From Amphritea sp. (GTDB taxonomy: Bacteria; Pseudomonadota; Gammaproteobacteria; Pseudomonadales; Balneatricaceae): DNA of 64,000 nucleotides. The notes beneath the pieces are model-generated. The model saw only the letters and a program-made list of their open reading frames with translations. It made no database searches and was not told the origin of the DNA. Each line of letters opens with the position of its first letter. The first letter of the stretch is position 1. Location of the stretch: contig NZ_JADGEW010000005.1 in NCBI RefSeq assembly GCF_016744155.1, positions 62,001 through 126,000 of the forward strand, given 5' to 3'. The translations under genes and the position numbers were made by a program. Below are positions 17,519 through 26,601 of the stretch, piece by piece.

Positions 17519-17986
17519 ATGTTTCGCAAATGGATGTTAATAGGGGTGCTGTTTGTCGCTCAGCCGTTACTTGCGGATCAGTCTCGGATCTATTTGTTGG
17601 GTGGTTTTACTTATAAAGGCACACCCGTAACTAAGGCCGTGCTTCTGGAGGATAAACGAGTTACCACTCTGGAACAGTGTCAGGATTTTGTCCGTTTTCA
17701 GATACGAGGCAATGAGCGGGGTAAAAATTACTTCCGCCATTACATTCAGATTGAACGTAAAGGGGTGAATATAGTGCCTCGATATACTTGTCTTGAAACT
17801 GACTTGAAGGTCAGTCATTGGAATGATCACGATTTCTATAAACAGGTTTATCTGATTGATCTGCGTAAGAGCCATAAGTTTACTTCCTTCAAAGATACTA
17901 ATAGTTGTTGGGCTTCGATTCGCAAAGATCCGGATAAACATAGCCGGAAACTGTTCTGTGCCAAGATGAGTCAGACGGTAAAATAG
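17519..17986 (+). CDS. Exported protein of unknown function
   Basis: I do not recognise this family. The 155-residue protein has a short signal peptide (RKWMLIGVLFVAQPLLA, likely cut before DQSRIY), then a mostly polar mature domain with four cysteines (in EQCQDF, RYTCLE, NSCWAS and LFCAK), which could form two disulphides in the periplasm. AGGAGG ends at 17512, which fits the ATG at 17519 by a six-base spacer and argues against the ATG at 17513. It appears to be a single-gene unit between the regulator and rpsF. No transfer signs are visible. Confidence 0.75.
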   Translation: MFRKWMLIGVLFVAQPLLADQSRIYLLGGFTYKGTPVTKAVLLEDKRVTTLEQCQDFVRFQIRGNERGKNYFRHYIQIERKGVNIVPRYTCLETDLKVSHWNDHDFYKQVYLIDLRKSHKFTSFKDTNSCWASIRKDPDKHSRKLFCAKMSQTVK

Positions 17987-18059
17987 AGCGTTCAAAGTAG
18001 AATAGGGTCAACGCCTGTCTTGAATGTTCTTTCTCTTGGCCTGATACCCTCTATCAGAT

Positions 18060-18087
18060 TTGTGTTTTACGATTATTCGCGTATAAT
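18060..18087 (+). promoter_or_regulatory. Likely sigma-70 promoter for the rpsF operon
   Basis: TTGTGT at 18060-18065 and TATAAT at 18082-18087 are separated by 16 bases. The leader from about 18095 to 18190 is GC-rich enough to fold and holds CCG/CGG segments of the kind seen in S6:S18 autoregulatory leaders; that regulatory reading is inference. Confidence 0.65.
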
Positions 18088-18190
18088 TCTGCCTCCCTTT
18101 GGCTAAGCCACTGAGGAAACTAACTTTAACTCCTTGCTTTCTACCGTTTTTCGATTCGGCTGAAGGCTGTATAAACCGTAAGGAGCAAGA

Positions 18191-18682
18191 ATGCGTCATT
18201 ACGAAATCGTTTTTCTGGTTCATCCGAATCAGAGTGAACAGGTTCCAGCTATGGTCGAGCGTTATACCAAGCTGATTGAAGAATCTGAAGGTCAAATTCA
18301 TCGTCTGGAAGATTGGGGTCGTCGTCATCTGGCTTACCCAATTAACAAGATCCATAAAGCTCACTACGTTCTGATGAACGTTGAATGTGCTCAGGAAACT
18401 CTTGACGAGCTAACTAACATCTTCCGTTACAACGATGCGGTTATCCGTAACATGGTTGTACGTCGCAAAGATGCAGTTACAGATGTATCTCCTATTAAAG
18501 CTGCCGAAGGCCGTGAAGAGCGTCGTCCACGTCGCGATGATCGTTCTGAAAAGCCAGCTGCGCCAGTTGCTGAAACTCCAGCTGCAGAAGCACCCGTTGC
18601 TGAAGCACCAGCTGTAGAAACTCCAGCTGTAGAAGCACCAGTTGCTGAAGCGCCTGCTGCTAAAGAAGCTGCTGCCGAGTAA
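18191..18682 (+). CDS. rpsF: 30S ribosomal protein S6 with Ala/Pro/Glu-rich extension
   Basis: S6 binds S18 in the platform of the 30S subunit. The core (residues 1-110) is canonical: [34 protein letters not shown] and HYVLMNVE. From about residue 115 the protein continues with a charged linker and then some 40 residues built of repeated A-P-V/A-E units, ending KEAAAE; total 163 residues. The tail ends in a single glutamate, a plausible acceptor for the RimK glutamate ligase encoded at 42950. AAGGAG lies eight bases before the ATG. The operon continues with rpsR and rplI. Confidence 0.97.
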   Translation: MRHYEIVFLVHPNQSEQVPAMVERYTKLIEESEGQIHRLEDWGRRHLAYPINKIHKAHYVLMNVECAQETLDELTNIFRYNDAVIRNMVVRRKDAVTDVSPIKAAEGREERRPRRDDRSEKPAAPVAETPAAEAPVAEAPAVETPAVEAPVAEAPAAKEAAAE

Positions 18683-18714
18683 TCGGTCTAACATTTATTT
18701 AGAGGAGATATACC

Positions 18715-18942
18715 ATGGCTCGTTTTTTCCGTCGTAGAAAATTCTGCCGTTTTACCGCTGAAGGTGTTACTGAGATCGATTACAAAGATCTGGATACCCT
18801 GAAAGGTTACGTTAGTGAAACTGGTAAAATCGTTCCTAGCCGTATCACTGGTACTAAAGCTCGTTACCAGCGTCAGCTGGCAACTGCTATCAAGCGTGCA
18901 CGTTATGTCGCGCTGCTGCCATACACTGACAGCCACCAGTAA
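18715..18942 (+). CDS. rpsR: 30S ribosomal protein S18
   Basis: The 75-residue protein is typical: [16 protein letters not shown] at the N-terminus, [19 protein letters not shown] and [21 protein letters not shown]18 pairs with S6 and binds the 16S rRNA platform. It follows rpsF by 32 bases with an AGGAG ribosome binding site and precedes rplI by 106 bases, with no priB gene between. Confidence 0.98.
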   Translation: MARFFRRRKFCRFTAEGVTEIDYKDLDTLKGYVSETGKIVPSRITGTKARYQRQLATAIKRARYVALLPYTDSHQ

Positions 18943-19048
18943 TTACGGTTAACCTGTTACGCTTTTTTGAGTGTGCAGGTGATTAAACAAGTTTCAGCCC
19001 ATCGGTGTCAGACATCAGTGGGCAAGAGTAAATATAGAGGTTTGCGAG

Positions 19049-19495
19049 ATGGAAGTTATTCTGCTCGAGAAAATTGGCAAACTGGGTAGCCTGGGTGACA
19101 AGGTTTCCGTTAAGCGTGGTTATGGTCGTAATTACCTGATCCCTTTCGGTAAAGCTGTTCCTGCTAACGCTGGTAACCTAGAAACGTTTGAAGCACGTCG
19201 TACTGAGTTAGAAGCTGCTGCTTCTGAAAAACTGGGCACTGCTCAGGCTCGTGCTGACCAGCTGAATGAAATCGAACTGTCTATCGTTGCTAAAGCTGGT
19301 GACGAAGGTAAGTTGTTCGGTTCTATCGGTACTGTTGATATCGCTGATGCGATTACTGCAGCAGGCATCGAAGTGACTAAGAGTGAAATTCGTCTTCCAG
19401 AAGGCGCTTTGCGTCACACTGGTGAGTTCGAAGTTGCTATCCAGCTACACCCTGAAGTAACTGCTCACGTCGGCATCATTGTAGTTGGCGACTAA
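19049..19495 (+). CDS. rplI: 50S ribosomal protein L9
   Basis: The 148-residue protein opens [19 protein letters not shown] and continues [14 protein letters not shown], the L9 N-terminal domain, then a long helix (residues 42-75) and the C-terminal domain with [17 protein letters not shown]9 stabilises the L1 stalk region of the 50S subunit and helps limit frameshifting. It closes the ribosomal operon, ahead of a strong terminator. Confidence 0.98.
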   Translation: MEVILLEKIGKLGSLGDKVSVKRGYGRNYLIPFGKAVPANAGNLETFEARRTELEAAASEKLGTAQARADQLNEIELSIVAKAGDEGKLFGSIGTVDIADAITAAGIEVTKSEIRLPEGALRHTGEFEVAIQLHPEVTAHVGIIVVGD

Positions 19496-19537
19496 GCATT
19501 ACTTTTGATTTGATTTAATCAGATCAGGTGAGTTAAG

Positions 19538-19575
19538 AAGCACTGCGTAGTATTATACTGCGCAGTGCTTTTTTC
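19538..19575 (+). terminator. Intrinsic terminator after rplI
   Basis: AAGCACTGCGTAG pairs with CTGCGCAGTGCTT, followed by TTTTTT. It separates the ribosomal operon from dnaB. Confidence 0.92.
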
Positions 19576-19632
19576 GTTTTTAGGCCTGTTGAGTTTATCA
19601 ACGGCTCCCCGTTTTTGTCGAGGTAAGGTTTT

Positions 19633-21015
19633 ATGGATTATCTGGATCCCGATTCAGCAGATATGGAGGGTGTAAAAGTCCCGCCCCATTCACAAGAAGC
19701 TGAGCAGTCAGTGCTCGGTGGATTGATGCTGGATAATAATGCCTGGGATACTGTTTCAGAGATCGTGCTGGAGGATCAGTTCTACCGCCATGATCACAGA
19801 CTGATCTATAGAATTATCGAGAAGCTAGTTGCTAATATGCAGCCGGTCGATGTGGTCACTATTTCGGAAGAGCTGGACCGCACGGGTAACCTTGATGCAG
19901 CGGGTGGGTTGGATTATCTGGTCGAGCTGGCCCGTAACACACCAAGTGCATCGAATATTCGAGCTTATTCAGAGATCGTACGGGATCGTGCGATGCTGCG
20001 GCGGATGATTCAGGTCGCCAATGAAATTGCTGATAGTGCCTTTATGCCAGAAGGGCGTCCTAGTGAGGATATTCTCAGTGAGGCGGAACAGAAAATCTTC
20101 CAGATTGCTGAGGATCGTCCCAATGAGGGTGGCCCAATCGCCGTTAATCCACTGCTTAAAATGGCGGTGGATAAGATCGATGAGCTGTTTAACTCCGAAG
20201 GCGCGCTGACGGGTGTCACCACCGGCTTTGATGAACTAGATAAGGCTACCGGAGGCATGCAGCCTTCCGACCTAATAATCGTTGCAGCGCGTCCATCGAT
20301 GGGTAAAACCACCTTCGCGATGAACCTGGTTGAGAATGCCTTGATGGCACAGGATAAGCCGGTATTAGTGTTTAGTCTTGAGATGCCAGCCGATCAGCTG
20401 GTAACGCGTATGCTTTCCTCCCTGGGCCGGATAAACCAGACAAAAGTTCGTTCGGGAAAGTTGGAAGAAGATGATTGGCCACGCCTAACGACTGCCGTGA
20501 ATATGCTCCGGGATAAACCGCTGTTTATTGATGATACGGCGGGTATAAGCCCGACAGAGATGCGTAACCGGGCCCGTCGTATAGTGCGCGAACATGGTGA
20601 TATTGCCATGATCATGGTCGACTACCTTCAGCTGATGCAGCTTAAAGGAGGCAATAGTGAAGGCCGTACCGCCGAGATCTCTGAGATCTCACGCTCCCTG
20701 AAAGCCCTGGCAAAGGAATTGAAGTGTCCGGTAATCGCGCTGTCACAGCTTAACCGTGCCCTGGAGCAGCGGCCGAATAAGCGTCCGGTTAACTCGGACT
20801 TGCGAGAATCAGGTGCGATAGAGCAGGATGCCGACGTGATTATGTTTATCTATAGGGATGAGGTGTATAACGAAGACTCTCCGGATAAAGGTATTGCCGA
20901 GATTATTATTGGTAAGCAGCGTAACGGCCCAATCGGTAGTAACCGCTTGGCATTTATTGGCCAGTTTACCAAGTTTGAAAATCTGGCACCTATGGCGTAT
21001 CAGGAGTATGAATAA
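19633..21015 (+). CDS. dnaB: Replicative DNA helicase DnaB
   Basis: DnaB is the hexameric 5'-3' helicase of the replication fork. The 460-residue protein has the N-terminal domain beginning VPPHSQEAEQSVLGGLMLD, then the RecA-like domain with Walker A ARPSMGKTTFAMN, IMVDYLQLMQ as Walker B, and SQLNRALEQRPNKRP followed by DLRESGAIEQDADVI. The length is normal and there is no intein. It lies downstream of rplI, an arrangement widely kept in gammaproteobacteria. A GAGGTAAGG site precedes the ATG. Confidence 0.98.
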   Translation: MDYLDPDSADMEGVKVPPHSQEAEQSVLGGLMLDNNAWDTVSEIVLEDQFYRHDHRLIYRIIEKLVANMQPVDVVTISEELDRTGNLDAAGGLDYLVELARNTPSASNIRAYSEIVRDRAMLRRMIQVANEIADSAFMPEGRPSEDILSEAEQKIFQIAEDRPNEGGPIAVNPLLKMAVDKIDELFNSEGALTGVTTGFDELDKATGGMQPSDLIIVAARPSMGKTTFAMNLVENALMAQDKPVLVFSLEMPADQLVTRMLSSLGRINQTKVRSGKLEEDDWPRLTTAVNMLRDKPLFIDDTAGISPTEMRNRARRIVREHGDIAMIMVDYLQLMQLKGGNSEGRTAEISEISRSLKALAKELKCPVIALSQLNRALEQRPNKRPVNSDLRESGAIEQDADVIMFIYRDEVYNEDSPDKGIAEIIIGKQRNGPIGSNRLAFIGQFTKFENLAPMAYQEYE

Positions 21016-21041
21016 GCAGGGATTTACTTGAGATCCCCTGC

Positions 21042-21073
21042 AAAAAAAAACCGCCATTTTGGCGGTTTTTTTG
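21042..21073 (+). terminator. Intrinsic terminator after dnaB
   Basis: AAAACCGCC pairs with GGCGGTTTT across a four-base ATTT loop, followed by further Ts. It can act on both strands because of the A-run on the left. Confidence 0.93.
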
Positions 21074-21291
21074 CATTTAAGTAGAGTCAACGGGAGATGC
21101 TTTATACACATTAACTTTGGCTCTTAGTTATAAACAGAAATAGTGCTACAAAGCTGTGTGTAACTCTGGGATAACCGCTATTAAAGCCCATGCTACGGGG
21201 CTTTAAGCTAATGGGTTAAAAACCATTCAGTGCTTTTTTTCTGACTATATTTCAATCGGTTGAGGAAGTGAGTTGTATGATTAATGTGCAG

Positions 21292-21726
21292 TTATTCAGC
21301 AATTTTTACAATTCGGTTGCGAAACTCTTCGGGTACTGGAATGACTTTACGTTCGTTGTAGTCGAAGAATATGATGCCGGTTTTGGCATGGGCGATCTCG
21401 ACTGCGGTCTTTTTGTTGCTTAACAGGTAGTAAATATCGCAACCGTATTTATTAAAATCACCAACAGCAATATCGATCTGCACCATGTCGGCATGAAAGC
21501 CTTCTGCTTTATAGACGATTGCCGAATCGGTCATAATAATACCGGCACCTTCGATATCCAGCTCACCATAATTGTATGAATTAAGAAAACGTACTCTGGC
21601 TTCATGTACCATGGCCAGAACGGCATCGTTACCAAGGTGTCCGCCGTAGTTAATATCGCTAATGCGCACCGGCATTTCAGTGCTGAAGCTATAATTGTCG
21701 GGCATGTCAATTTTGATACGTGCCAT
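21292..21726 (-). CDS. Acyl-CoA thioesterase, 4HBT hotdog family
   Basis: The 144-residue protein has the hotdog-fold signature around VRISDINYGGHLGNDAVLAMVHEARVRFL, where the aspartate and following glycine-histidine form the 4-hydroxybenzoyl-CoA thioesterase-type site. The later blocks VQIDIAVGDFNKYGCDIYYLL and VEIAHAKTGIIFFDY agree. The acyl substrate is not predictable. I chose the ATG at 21726, which follows AGGAGC by seven bases on the minus strand; an open frame to 21789 overlaps the divergent gene and is less likely. It is transcribed divergently from the methyltransferase gene. Confidence 0.85.
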   Translation of the reverse strand: MARIKIDMPDNYSFSTEMPVRISDINYGGHLGNDAVLAMVHEARVRFLNSYNYGELDIEGAGIIMTDSAIVYKAEGFHADMVQIDIAVGDFNKYGCDIYYLLSNKKTAVEIAHAKTGIIFFDYNERKVIPVPEEFRNRIVKIAE

Positions 21727-21793
21727 AGGTAAAGCTCCTGAAAAATAAAAGAAATTTGCATTGTTGTATGACAATAATAGTGGATGCACAGAG

Positions 21794-22438
21794 ATGAGTC
21801 TACGCAGAATAAATCCGTATTATCGCTGGCTATTCCCCTGGCTCCTGGACCGGGTATCGAAGGTTGTTGCGCCGGAACGGGATCAACTACTTGCCCGTGC
21901 CCAGGGTGTGGTACTTGAAGTAGGTGCGGGCACGGGTACCAGCTTTTCCTGTTACCAGAAACAGGTTACTAAGTTATTGGCGCTAGAGCCCGATACCGGT
22001 GTTGTAGCCAAAGCCAGGAAAGTATTAAGGGGTCTCTCAACAGAGCAGCAAGATAAAATTGAACTGCTAGTGGCTGACGCGATGGCGATCCCTCTGTCAG
22101 ATAACAGCTGCGATACTGTTGTCTGCTTTCTGGTGCTTTGTTCAGTACCAGACCCCAAGCAGGTATTATCTGAGATAGGGCGGGTATTAAAGCCTGGCGG
22201 TAGTCTATTGTTTTTTGAGCATGTGTTAGCAGACAGTGAGAAAGTACAGCGGTGGCAACATCGTCTCAATCCATACTGGCATCGTTGTGCAGGAGGCTGT
22301 CAGCTAAATCGAGAAACGGCAGAGTATATCCAACAGGCGGGGTTTGAACTTCTGGAGCATCAGCGCTATGAGCATCTGTCTTTTCCGGTGTTGGTTCGGC
22401 AACTAGTTACAGGGGTTGCGGTTAACAGCAGCCACTAA
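21794..22438 (+). CDS. Class I SAM-dependent methyltransferase
   Basis: The 214-residue protein has motif I VLEVGAGTGTSFSCY, the acidic ALEPDTG loop, and DTVVCFLVLCSVPDPKQVLSEIGRVLKPGGSLLFFEH, typical of Methyltransf_11 proteins. Related proteins include phosphatidylethanolamine N-methyltransferase-like and menaquinone-type enzymes, and the substrate is open. An upstream in-frame TTG at 21761 would overlap the divergent gene; the ATG at 21794 is preferred. It stands alone, with 185 bases before the EthD gene. Confidence 0.85.
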   Translation: MSLRRINPYYRWLFPWLLDRVSKVVAPERDQLLARAQGVVLEVGAGTGTSFSCYQKQVTKLLALEPDTGVVAKARKVLRGLSTEQQDKIELLVADAMAIPLSDNSCDTVVCFLVLCSVPDPKQVLSEIGRVLKPGGSLLFFEHVLADSEKVQRWQHRLNPYWHRCAGGCQLNRETAEYIQQAGFELLEHQRYEHLSFPVLVRQLVTGVAVNSSH

Positions 22439-22623
22439 AGGCGATAGCATTGCTTGTTAGTGGTGAGTCAGAGCTGGTTAAGCTATGGTTACCGAACAAT
22501 TTTCTGTGGCGCTTGAAAAAGAAACGAGAGCTTTATATCTGTTTTGAAGTAAAAAGCGATGAGCTAGATTGTTGTCGATTTCTGAATTCGTTTAGTGATT
22601 ATTAGTAAGAACAAGGATAAAAG

Positions 22624-22935
22624 ATGATTAAAGTAAGTGTAATGTACCCGAATTCTTCAGATGTTAAATTCGATATTGATTATTACTGTAATACGCATAT
22701 GCCGATGGTTGCAGAGTTGTTAGGTGATGCACTAAAAGATAGTGCTGTAGATTATGGTATGGCAGGAGGAGCACCTGGCGAAGCGCCTGCTTTCGTTGCC
22801 ATGGGGCATATGACGTATGAGTCAGTTGAGGCTTTCCAGAAAGCATTTGGTCCTAACGCTAAGCAGATATTGTCAGACCTGCCTAACTTCACTGACGCTC
22901 AGCCAGTTATTCAGATCAGTGAAATAAAGCTTTAA
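22624..22935 (+). CDS. EthD family protein
   Basis: The 103-residue ferredoxin-like protein has the features of the EthD/REDY family: KVSVMYPNSSDVKFDIDYYCNTHMPMV with the conserved histidine, and a later FQKAFGPNAKQILSDLPNFTDAQPVIQISE. EthD proteins are associated with degradation gene clusters or act as small dimeric accessory proteins; the biochemical role is unknown. An AACAAGGATAAAAG site precedes the start. It ends next to copy 2 of the intergenic repeat, opposite bioA. Confidence 0.88.
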   Translation: MIKVSVMYPNSSDVKFDIDYYCNTHMPMVAELLGDALKDSAVDYGMAGGAPGEAPAFVAMGHMTYESVEAFQKAFGPNAKQILSDLPNFTDAQPVIQISEIKL

Positions 22936-23092
22936 GACCCGTTGCTCGTAGCTCGACTGTCACAAATAACGTGACTAGCCCGTAGCTCGATAAAAGCCTT
23001 CTATATTTTGTATGGAAGGCTTTTTGAGTTAAGTAGTTTGTAAGAAAGTTGTTGTGTTGGTTTTGCAGGGGCTGATAATTCTGAGCCACGAG
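22935..23092. repeat. Intergenic repeat element, copy 2
   Basis: It matches copy 1 at 15357-15520: GTAGCTCG, GTCAC...GTGAC hairpin, terminator, GAGTTAAGTAGTTTGTAAGA and GGGGCTGA.AATTCTGAGCCAC. Only one heptamer is kept. It lies between convergent genes, as copy 1 does. Confidence 0.85.
22992..23025. terminator. Bidirectional terminator between EthD gene and bioA
   Basis: AAAAGCCTTCTATA pairs with TATGGAAGGCTTTT (one G-U pair), flanked by A- and T-runs. It is the copy-2 version of the terminator at 15413. Confidence 0.88.
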
Positions 23093-24385
23093 CTATTTAT
23101 TCGCATATTCCCGAATAACGTCAAACATTCCAGTCGTTAGTGTCTGCAAATCCTCATCGGACATGACGTACGGTGGCATAACGTAGACCAGTTTGCCAAA
23201 TGGACGTATCCAGATACCCCGCTCAACAAACAGGGGTTGGATATCTGCGGTAACCACAGGTTCATTCATCTCGACAACGCCGATAGCACCGAGGCAGCGA
23301 ACCTCTGCCACTGAATCCAATTCTGCGCAGGCAGCCAGTCCTTGCTTTAGTTGCCGTTCAATACGGGCAATATTACTTTGCCAATCGGATTCCCGCAGTA
23401 GCTTCAAGCTGGCATTGGCAACCGCACAGGCAAGGGGATTACCCATAAAGGTTGGGCCGTGCATAAAGCACCCTGCACCGCCAGCGGAGATTGTTTCACC
23501 AATCTCCGTGGTAGTCATTGTGGCTGCCAGAGTCATATAGCCACCAGTGATCGCCTTACCCAAGCAGAGTATGTCGGGGGTGATGCCTGCGTGGTCACAG
23601 GCAAATAATTTGCCGCTGCGGCCAAAGCCGGTGGCTATCTCGTCAGCAATGAGTAACAGGTTATATTGATCACAGAGTACGCGGGCTTTTTTCAGGTATT
23701 GAGGGTGGTAAAAGCGCATCCCGCCAGCGCCCTGGACTATTGGTTCCAATATGAGTGCGGCGATTTCGCTATGGTGTTCAATAATTAGCTGTTCAAGTTC
23801 AGCGCAATCATTTTCATCCCAGGGTTGGTCAAATTTGACTTGAGGCGCAGGGGCAAAAAACTGTTGCGGCAGGACTCCGCTAAATATCTCATGCATGCCT
23901 GTTATCGGATCACAGACTGACATCGCACCGAAGGTGTCACCATGATAGCCGTTACGGATGGTGAGTAATTTATGCTTTTCAGGTTTGCCTTTGGCGTGCC
24001 AGTATTGAATCGCCATTTTTAAAGCGACTTCAACAGCAACAGAGCCGGAATCTGCCAGGAAAACCTTCTGCAGTGGCTCGGCGGTCATATCGACTAGTTG
24101 TTGGCATAGATCGATTGCTGGTTGATGGGTCAGGCCACCAAACATCAGATGAGAGACTTTATCTATCTGCGCATGTGCTGCTGCATTCAGGGCGGGGTTG
24201 TTGTAACCGTGGATTACTGACCACCAGGACGCCATGCCGTCGATCAGTTCAGTGCCATCTTCCAGCGTTAGGCGTACCCCTTCGGCTGAGACCACTGGAT
24301 AAGCAGCGGGTGGGTTAATCATTGAAGAGTATGGATGCCAGATATGCTGCTGGTCAAAGCGGACCTGTTCGCTGGAAATGCTCAT
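23093..24385 (-). CDS. bioA: Adenosylmethionine-8-amino-7-oxononanoate aminotransferase
   Basis: BioA converts KAPA to DAPA using S-adenosylmethionine as amino donor and PLP as cofactor. The 430-residue protein shows HIWHPYSSM near the N-terminus, [52 protein letters not shown] and the PLP lysine in [12 protein letters not shown]. The other biotin genes, bioBFHCD, sit 5 kb away on the opposite strand, so biotin genes are split in two loci here. It stands as a single unit ending in the repeat-element terminator. Confidence 0.97.
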   Translation of the reverse strand: MSISSEQVRFDQQHIWHPYSSMINPPAAYPVVSAEGVRLTLEDGTELIDGMASWWSVIHGYNNPALNAAAHAQIDKVSHLMFGGLTHQPAIDLCQQLVDMTAEPLQKVFLADSGSVAVEVALKMAIQYWHAKGKPEKHKLLTIRNGYHGDTFGAMSVCDPITGMHEIFSGVLPQQFFAPAPQVKFDQPWDENDCAELEQLIIEHHSEIAALILEPIVQGAGGMRFYHPQYLKKARVLCDQYNLLLIADEIATGFGRSGKLFACDHAGITPDILCLGKAITGGYMTLAATMTTTEIGETISAGGAGCFMHGPTFMGNPLACAVANASLKLLRESDWQSNIARIERQLKQGLAACAELDSVAEVRCLGAIGVVEMNEPVVTADIQPLFVERGIWIRPFGKLVYVMPPYVMSDEDLQTLTTGMFDVIREYANK

Positions 24386-24427
24386 ACTAATGCCCCGTAA
24401 ATAATGCCGTTGTAAAAATGCACTGAA

Positions 24428-24458
24428 TAAAAAAACCGGGTTATTACAGCCCGGTTTT
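24428..24458 (-). terminator. Intrinsic terminator after the TDT transporter gene
   Basis: AACCGGG and CCCGGTT flank a nine-base loop; on the minus strand the stem is followed by a run of Ts. It separates the channel gene from bioA. Confidence 0.88.
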
Positions 24459-24486
24459 AGTAAGAAAGCAAATCAGCTAAAGCTAT

Positions 24487-25461
24487 TTACTCTGGCTGAC
24501 AGATTTCATTGCGTATGACGGCTAGCAGCGTACGAGAGAGTAATAGAGAGATAACAGCGCTGGACAGGCCTACCAGGGCCATTGCCAGGTAATAGAAAAA
24601 GGGTTGCCCCAGAGATGTATACATTACCTGAGCGGCAACTGCAGAAGCTGCCAGCGGGAATGAGTAGGCCCACCAGGACATAAAGAACTTGATCCGGGAG
24701 AACCTCGGCAGTTGGCTTAGTAGAAGTATTATCAAAAACATCGCCGCATAAAACAGAACCCGGGCAAAGTTATCCAGTTCACCGTTGAGCTTCATGTAGG
24801 AGAGAAAGCCGGCCGCAGGAGGAGCAATCAGGATAAACAGTGTTGGTAGTAATTTGCCGGGCAGTGGGTCGTGAAAAATCATCCGGTTCAGTACCAGCGT
24901 TTTTAACACAATCCAGTAGATCAGGCCAATTGAGAAAAAGAACCAGCTAACCTCGGTATAGCCGTGCTCAACGCCAGCGATTGGCACAAGAATATTACCG
25001 ACAACCGGAATGAACCAGGCAGGAGTCATATGCGCTATCTGAAATTTTGGGTGATAGATCCATTGGTTCAGAACGTAGATGGTAAACAGCAGATGCAGTG
25101 CACTACCGCTGGCCCAGATAAAGAGGGATAGCTGTTTTGAAATTCCCAGAGTAGCGACGCTTAGCAAAATCAAACTGATGCTGAAAGTGGGAAAGAAACT
25201 GAGTTTAATAGGGTGCTGAAATTCTTCTAATGCTGCGGGGGTTTTTAGCATTATTTTCAGAAGGTAGAGCAACACCAGAATCAAAAAAAGGCAGGCTGTT
25301 AGTGTCAGTAGTATATGACCGATGATGGGAGGGGCATCAAAAACACTGACTGCTTTTTCCCAGACAAGCGTCAACCCGGTCATCCCCATAATCATTGAAA
25401 AAAAGGTGATAGGGAAGTATTCCAGCTTTAAAGCTGAGGTTTGATCAGACAGCTTGTTCAT
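24487..25461 (-). CDS. TDT family (SLAC1/TehA-like) membrane channel or transporter
   Basis: The 324-residue protein has ten hydrophobic segments, starting YFPITFFSMIMGMTGLTLVW, which is the family pattern of the tellurite-resistance/dicarboxylate (TDT) transporters and SLAC1 anion channels. TPAWFIPVVGNILVPIAG is another family block, as is FFMSWWAYSFPLAASAVA. The transported ion cannot be named; a passive anion flux is typical. I chose the ATG at 25461 over a TTG at 25485. It is followed by a terminator and stands alone. Confidence 0.88.
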   Translation of the reverse strand: MNKLSDQTSALKLEYFPITFFSMIMGMTGLTLVWEKAVSVFDAPPIIGHILLTLTACLFLILVLLYLLKIMLKTPAALEEFQHPIKLSFFPTFSISLILLSVATLGISKQLSLFIWASGSALHLLFTIYVLNQWIYHPKFQIAHMTPAWFIPVVGNILVPIAGVEHGYTEVSWFFFSIGLIYWIVLKTLVLNRMIFHDPLPGKLLPTLFILIAPPAAGFLSYMKLNGELDNFARVLFYAAMFLIILLLSQLPRFSRIKFFMSWWAYSFPLAASAVAAQVMYTSLGQPFFYYLAMALVGLSSAVISLLLSRTLLAVIRNEICQPE

Positions 25462-25639
25462 GAAGTTTAATCTCGGTGAATACAATTAAGTCTAAATAAT
25501 ACGCTATTAGAAACGTCGGCAGAATTATCTATTTTCCATATTAATTAGATAATTCTAATATAGTAAGTTATTCGTAAATTAAAATCTAATGAAATTTTAT
25601 TCATCCTTTCAGCTTAATTTCAGATAGTAATCTTATAGT

Positions 25640-25812
25640 GGTCACAACTTCAACGGAGAAGCCCGACTAGGGAATAGCGAGAACGTTTCCTGTGGCTGAA
25701 AGGGGTAAAGCATTATTGAAGAACGGCGATTTAAGTAAAGGTTTAACTGCAAGGCTCTCTAGTACTGATATTCAGTACCCTCTTTGGCAGCGCTTAGCGC
25801 TGCTTTTTTTTG
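25640..25812 (+). ncRNA. Candidate small RNA, unknown class
   Basis: An intrinsic terminator reads on the plus strand, yet no plus-strand gene precedes it for over 300 bases and the next gene is convergent. Upstream lie AGCC...GGCT with an inner AGGGAA/TTTCCT stem (about 25663-25698), then GTACTG...CAGTAC (about 25761-25777). A weak TATAGT at about 25634 could be the -10. It matches no RNA class that I recognise. Confidence 0.4.
25787..25811 (+). terminator. Plus-strand intrinsic terminator with no coding gene upstream
   Basis: GCAGCG pairs with CGCTGC around a five-base loop, followed by eight Ts. Transcription must come from the left on the plus strand. Confidence 0.85.
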
Positions 25813-25833
25813 TCTAACGTTTGCGTATGGTTT

Positions 25834-26553
25834 TTAAGAATCTATCTCTATCAGGCTTACTTGTACCGAGGTATCGCTAACGTCCCAGCGGATATTCAGG
25901 TCGTGTAAGCGAATGCCATATTCCCGCTTCTCAGGTTTGTTCTTATGGTAGGCGGGGCGGGGGTCACAGAGTAATACTTCACTGATCTGTTGTTTCAATG
26001 GTTGATTCAGGCGTCTGCTGTGTTCGGCTAATTGTTGTTCTGCAGCGGGACTGAAATTGACCGGTAGGTCTAGGGGTTCTATGGAGCTGGCCAGGCTGAA
26101 TTCTGCTTCGGGAATAATATCTGCGTAGGGGAGGTAGGGCTTAATGTCGATAATTGGAGTTTGATCCAACAGGTCTGCACCTTTTATATCCAGTAAGATT
26201 CGGGAGCCTTCCGAACGTATTCTTTCGAGCTTTACCGGTGATAGGCCGATGGGATTTGGCCGGAAAGGTGAGCGGGATGCCAGTACGCCTAACTTATCAT
26301 TTCCTCCGAGACGGGGTGGTCGTACCAACGGTGACCAGCCTTTGCCGACACAGGCACTGAATATAAACAGTAGCCAGATATGGCTACATTGTTCCAGACC
26401 TCTAACGGCATCAAGGCTGTTGTAGGGGGGGAGTAGCTCAATGGTGGCGGTCATTGAGTTCGCCAGACCCGGTTGTCGGGGAATGCCAAACTTTTCTTTA
26501 TATCCGCTGTGGATAACCGCTATTGGTTCAAACGTTATACTGGAGGACATCAT
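25834..26553 (-). CDS. trmO: tRNA (N6-threonylcarbamoyladenosine37-N6)-methyltransferase
   Basis: TrmO methylates N6-threonylcarbamoyladenosine at position 37 of certain tRNAs, with S-adenosylmethionine, in the cytosol. The 239-residue protein has the YaeB/TsaA fold: PIAVIHSGYKEKFGIPRQPG, IWLLFIFSA, VRPPRLGGND, and the signature GVLASRSPFRPNPIGLSPVKL. The C-terminal part with LLCDPRPAYHKN and EYGIRL fits the long bacterial form. It is followed downstream by the small-RNA region. Confidence 0.93.
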   Translation of the reverse strand: MMSSSITFEPIAVIHSGYKEKFGIPRQPGLANSMTATIELLPPYNSLDAVRGLEQCSHIWLLFIFSACVGKGWSPLVRPPRLGGNDKLGVLASRSPFRPNPIGLSPVKLERIRSEGSRILLDIKGADLLDQTPIIDIKPYLPYADIIPEAEFSLASSIEPLDLPVNFSPAAEQQLAEHSRRLNQPLKQQISEVLLCDPRPAYHKNKPEKREYGIRLHDLNIRWDVSDTSVQVSLIEIDS

Positions 26554-26601
26554 TTAAACCCGGTAACTGTGGAAATTGAGCAGGTCATTCTGCCCCTTGT
26601 T

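Larger units (their letters stand above)
25462..25833. other. 372-base intergenic region with a probable small RNA
   Basis: The AT-rich left part (25462-25620) is upstream of the divergent channel gene and should hold its promoter. The right part contains hairpins and a terminator on the plus strand with no coding gene. This is the region of the ncRNA candidate. Confidence 0.6.

Noticed and set aside
25640-25812. 6S, 4.5S, tmRNA or known riboswitch
   Set aside because: None of the conserved motifs of these RNAs that I know is present.
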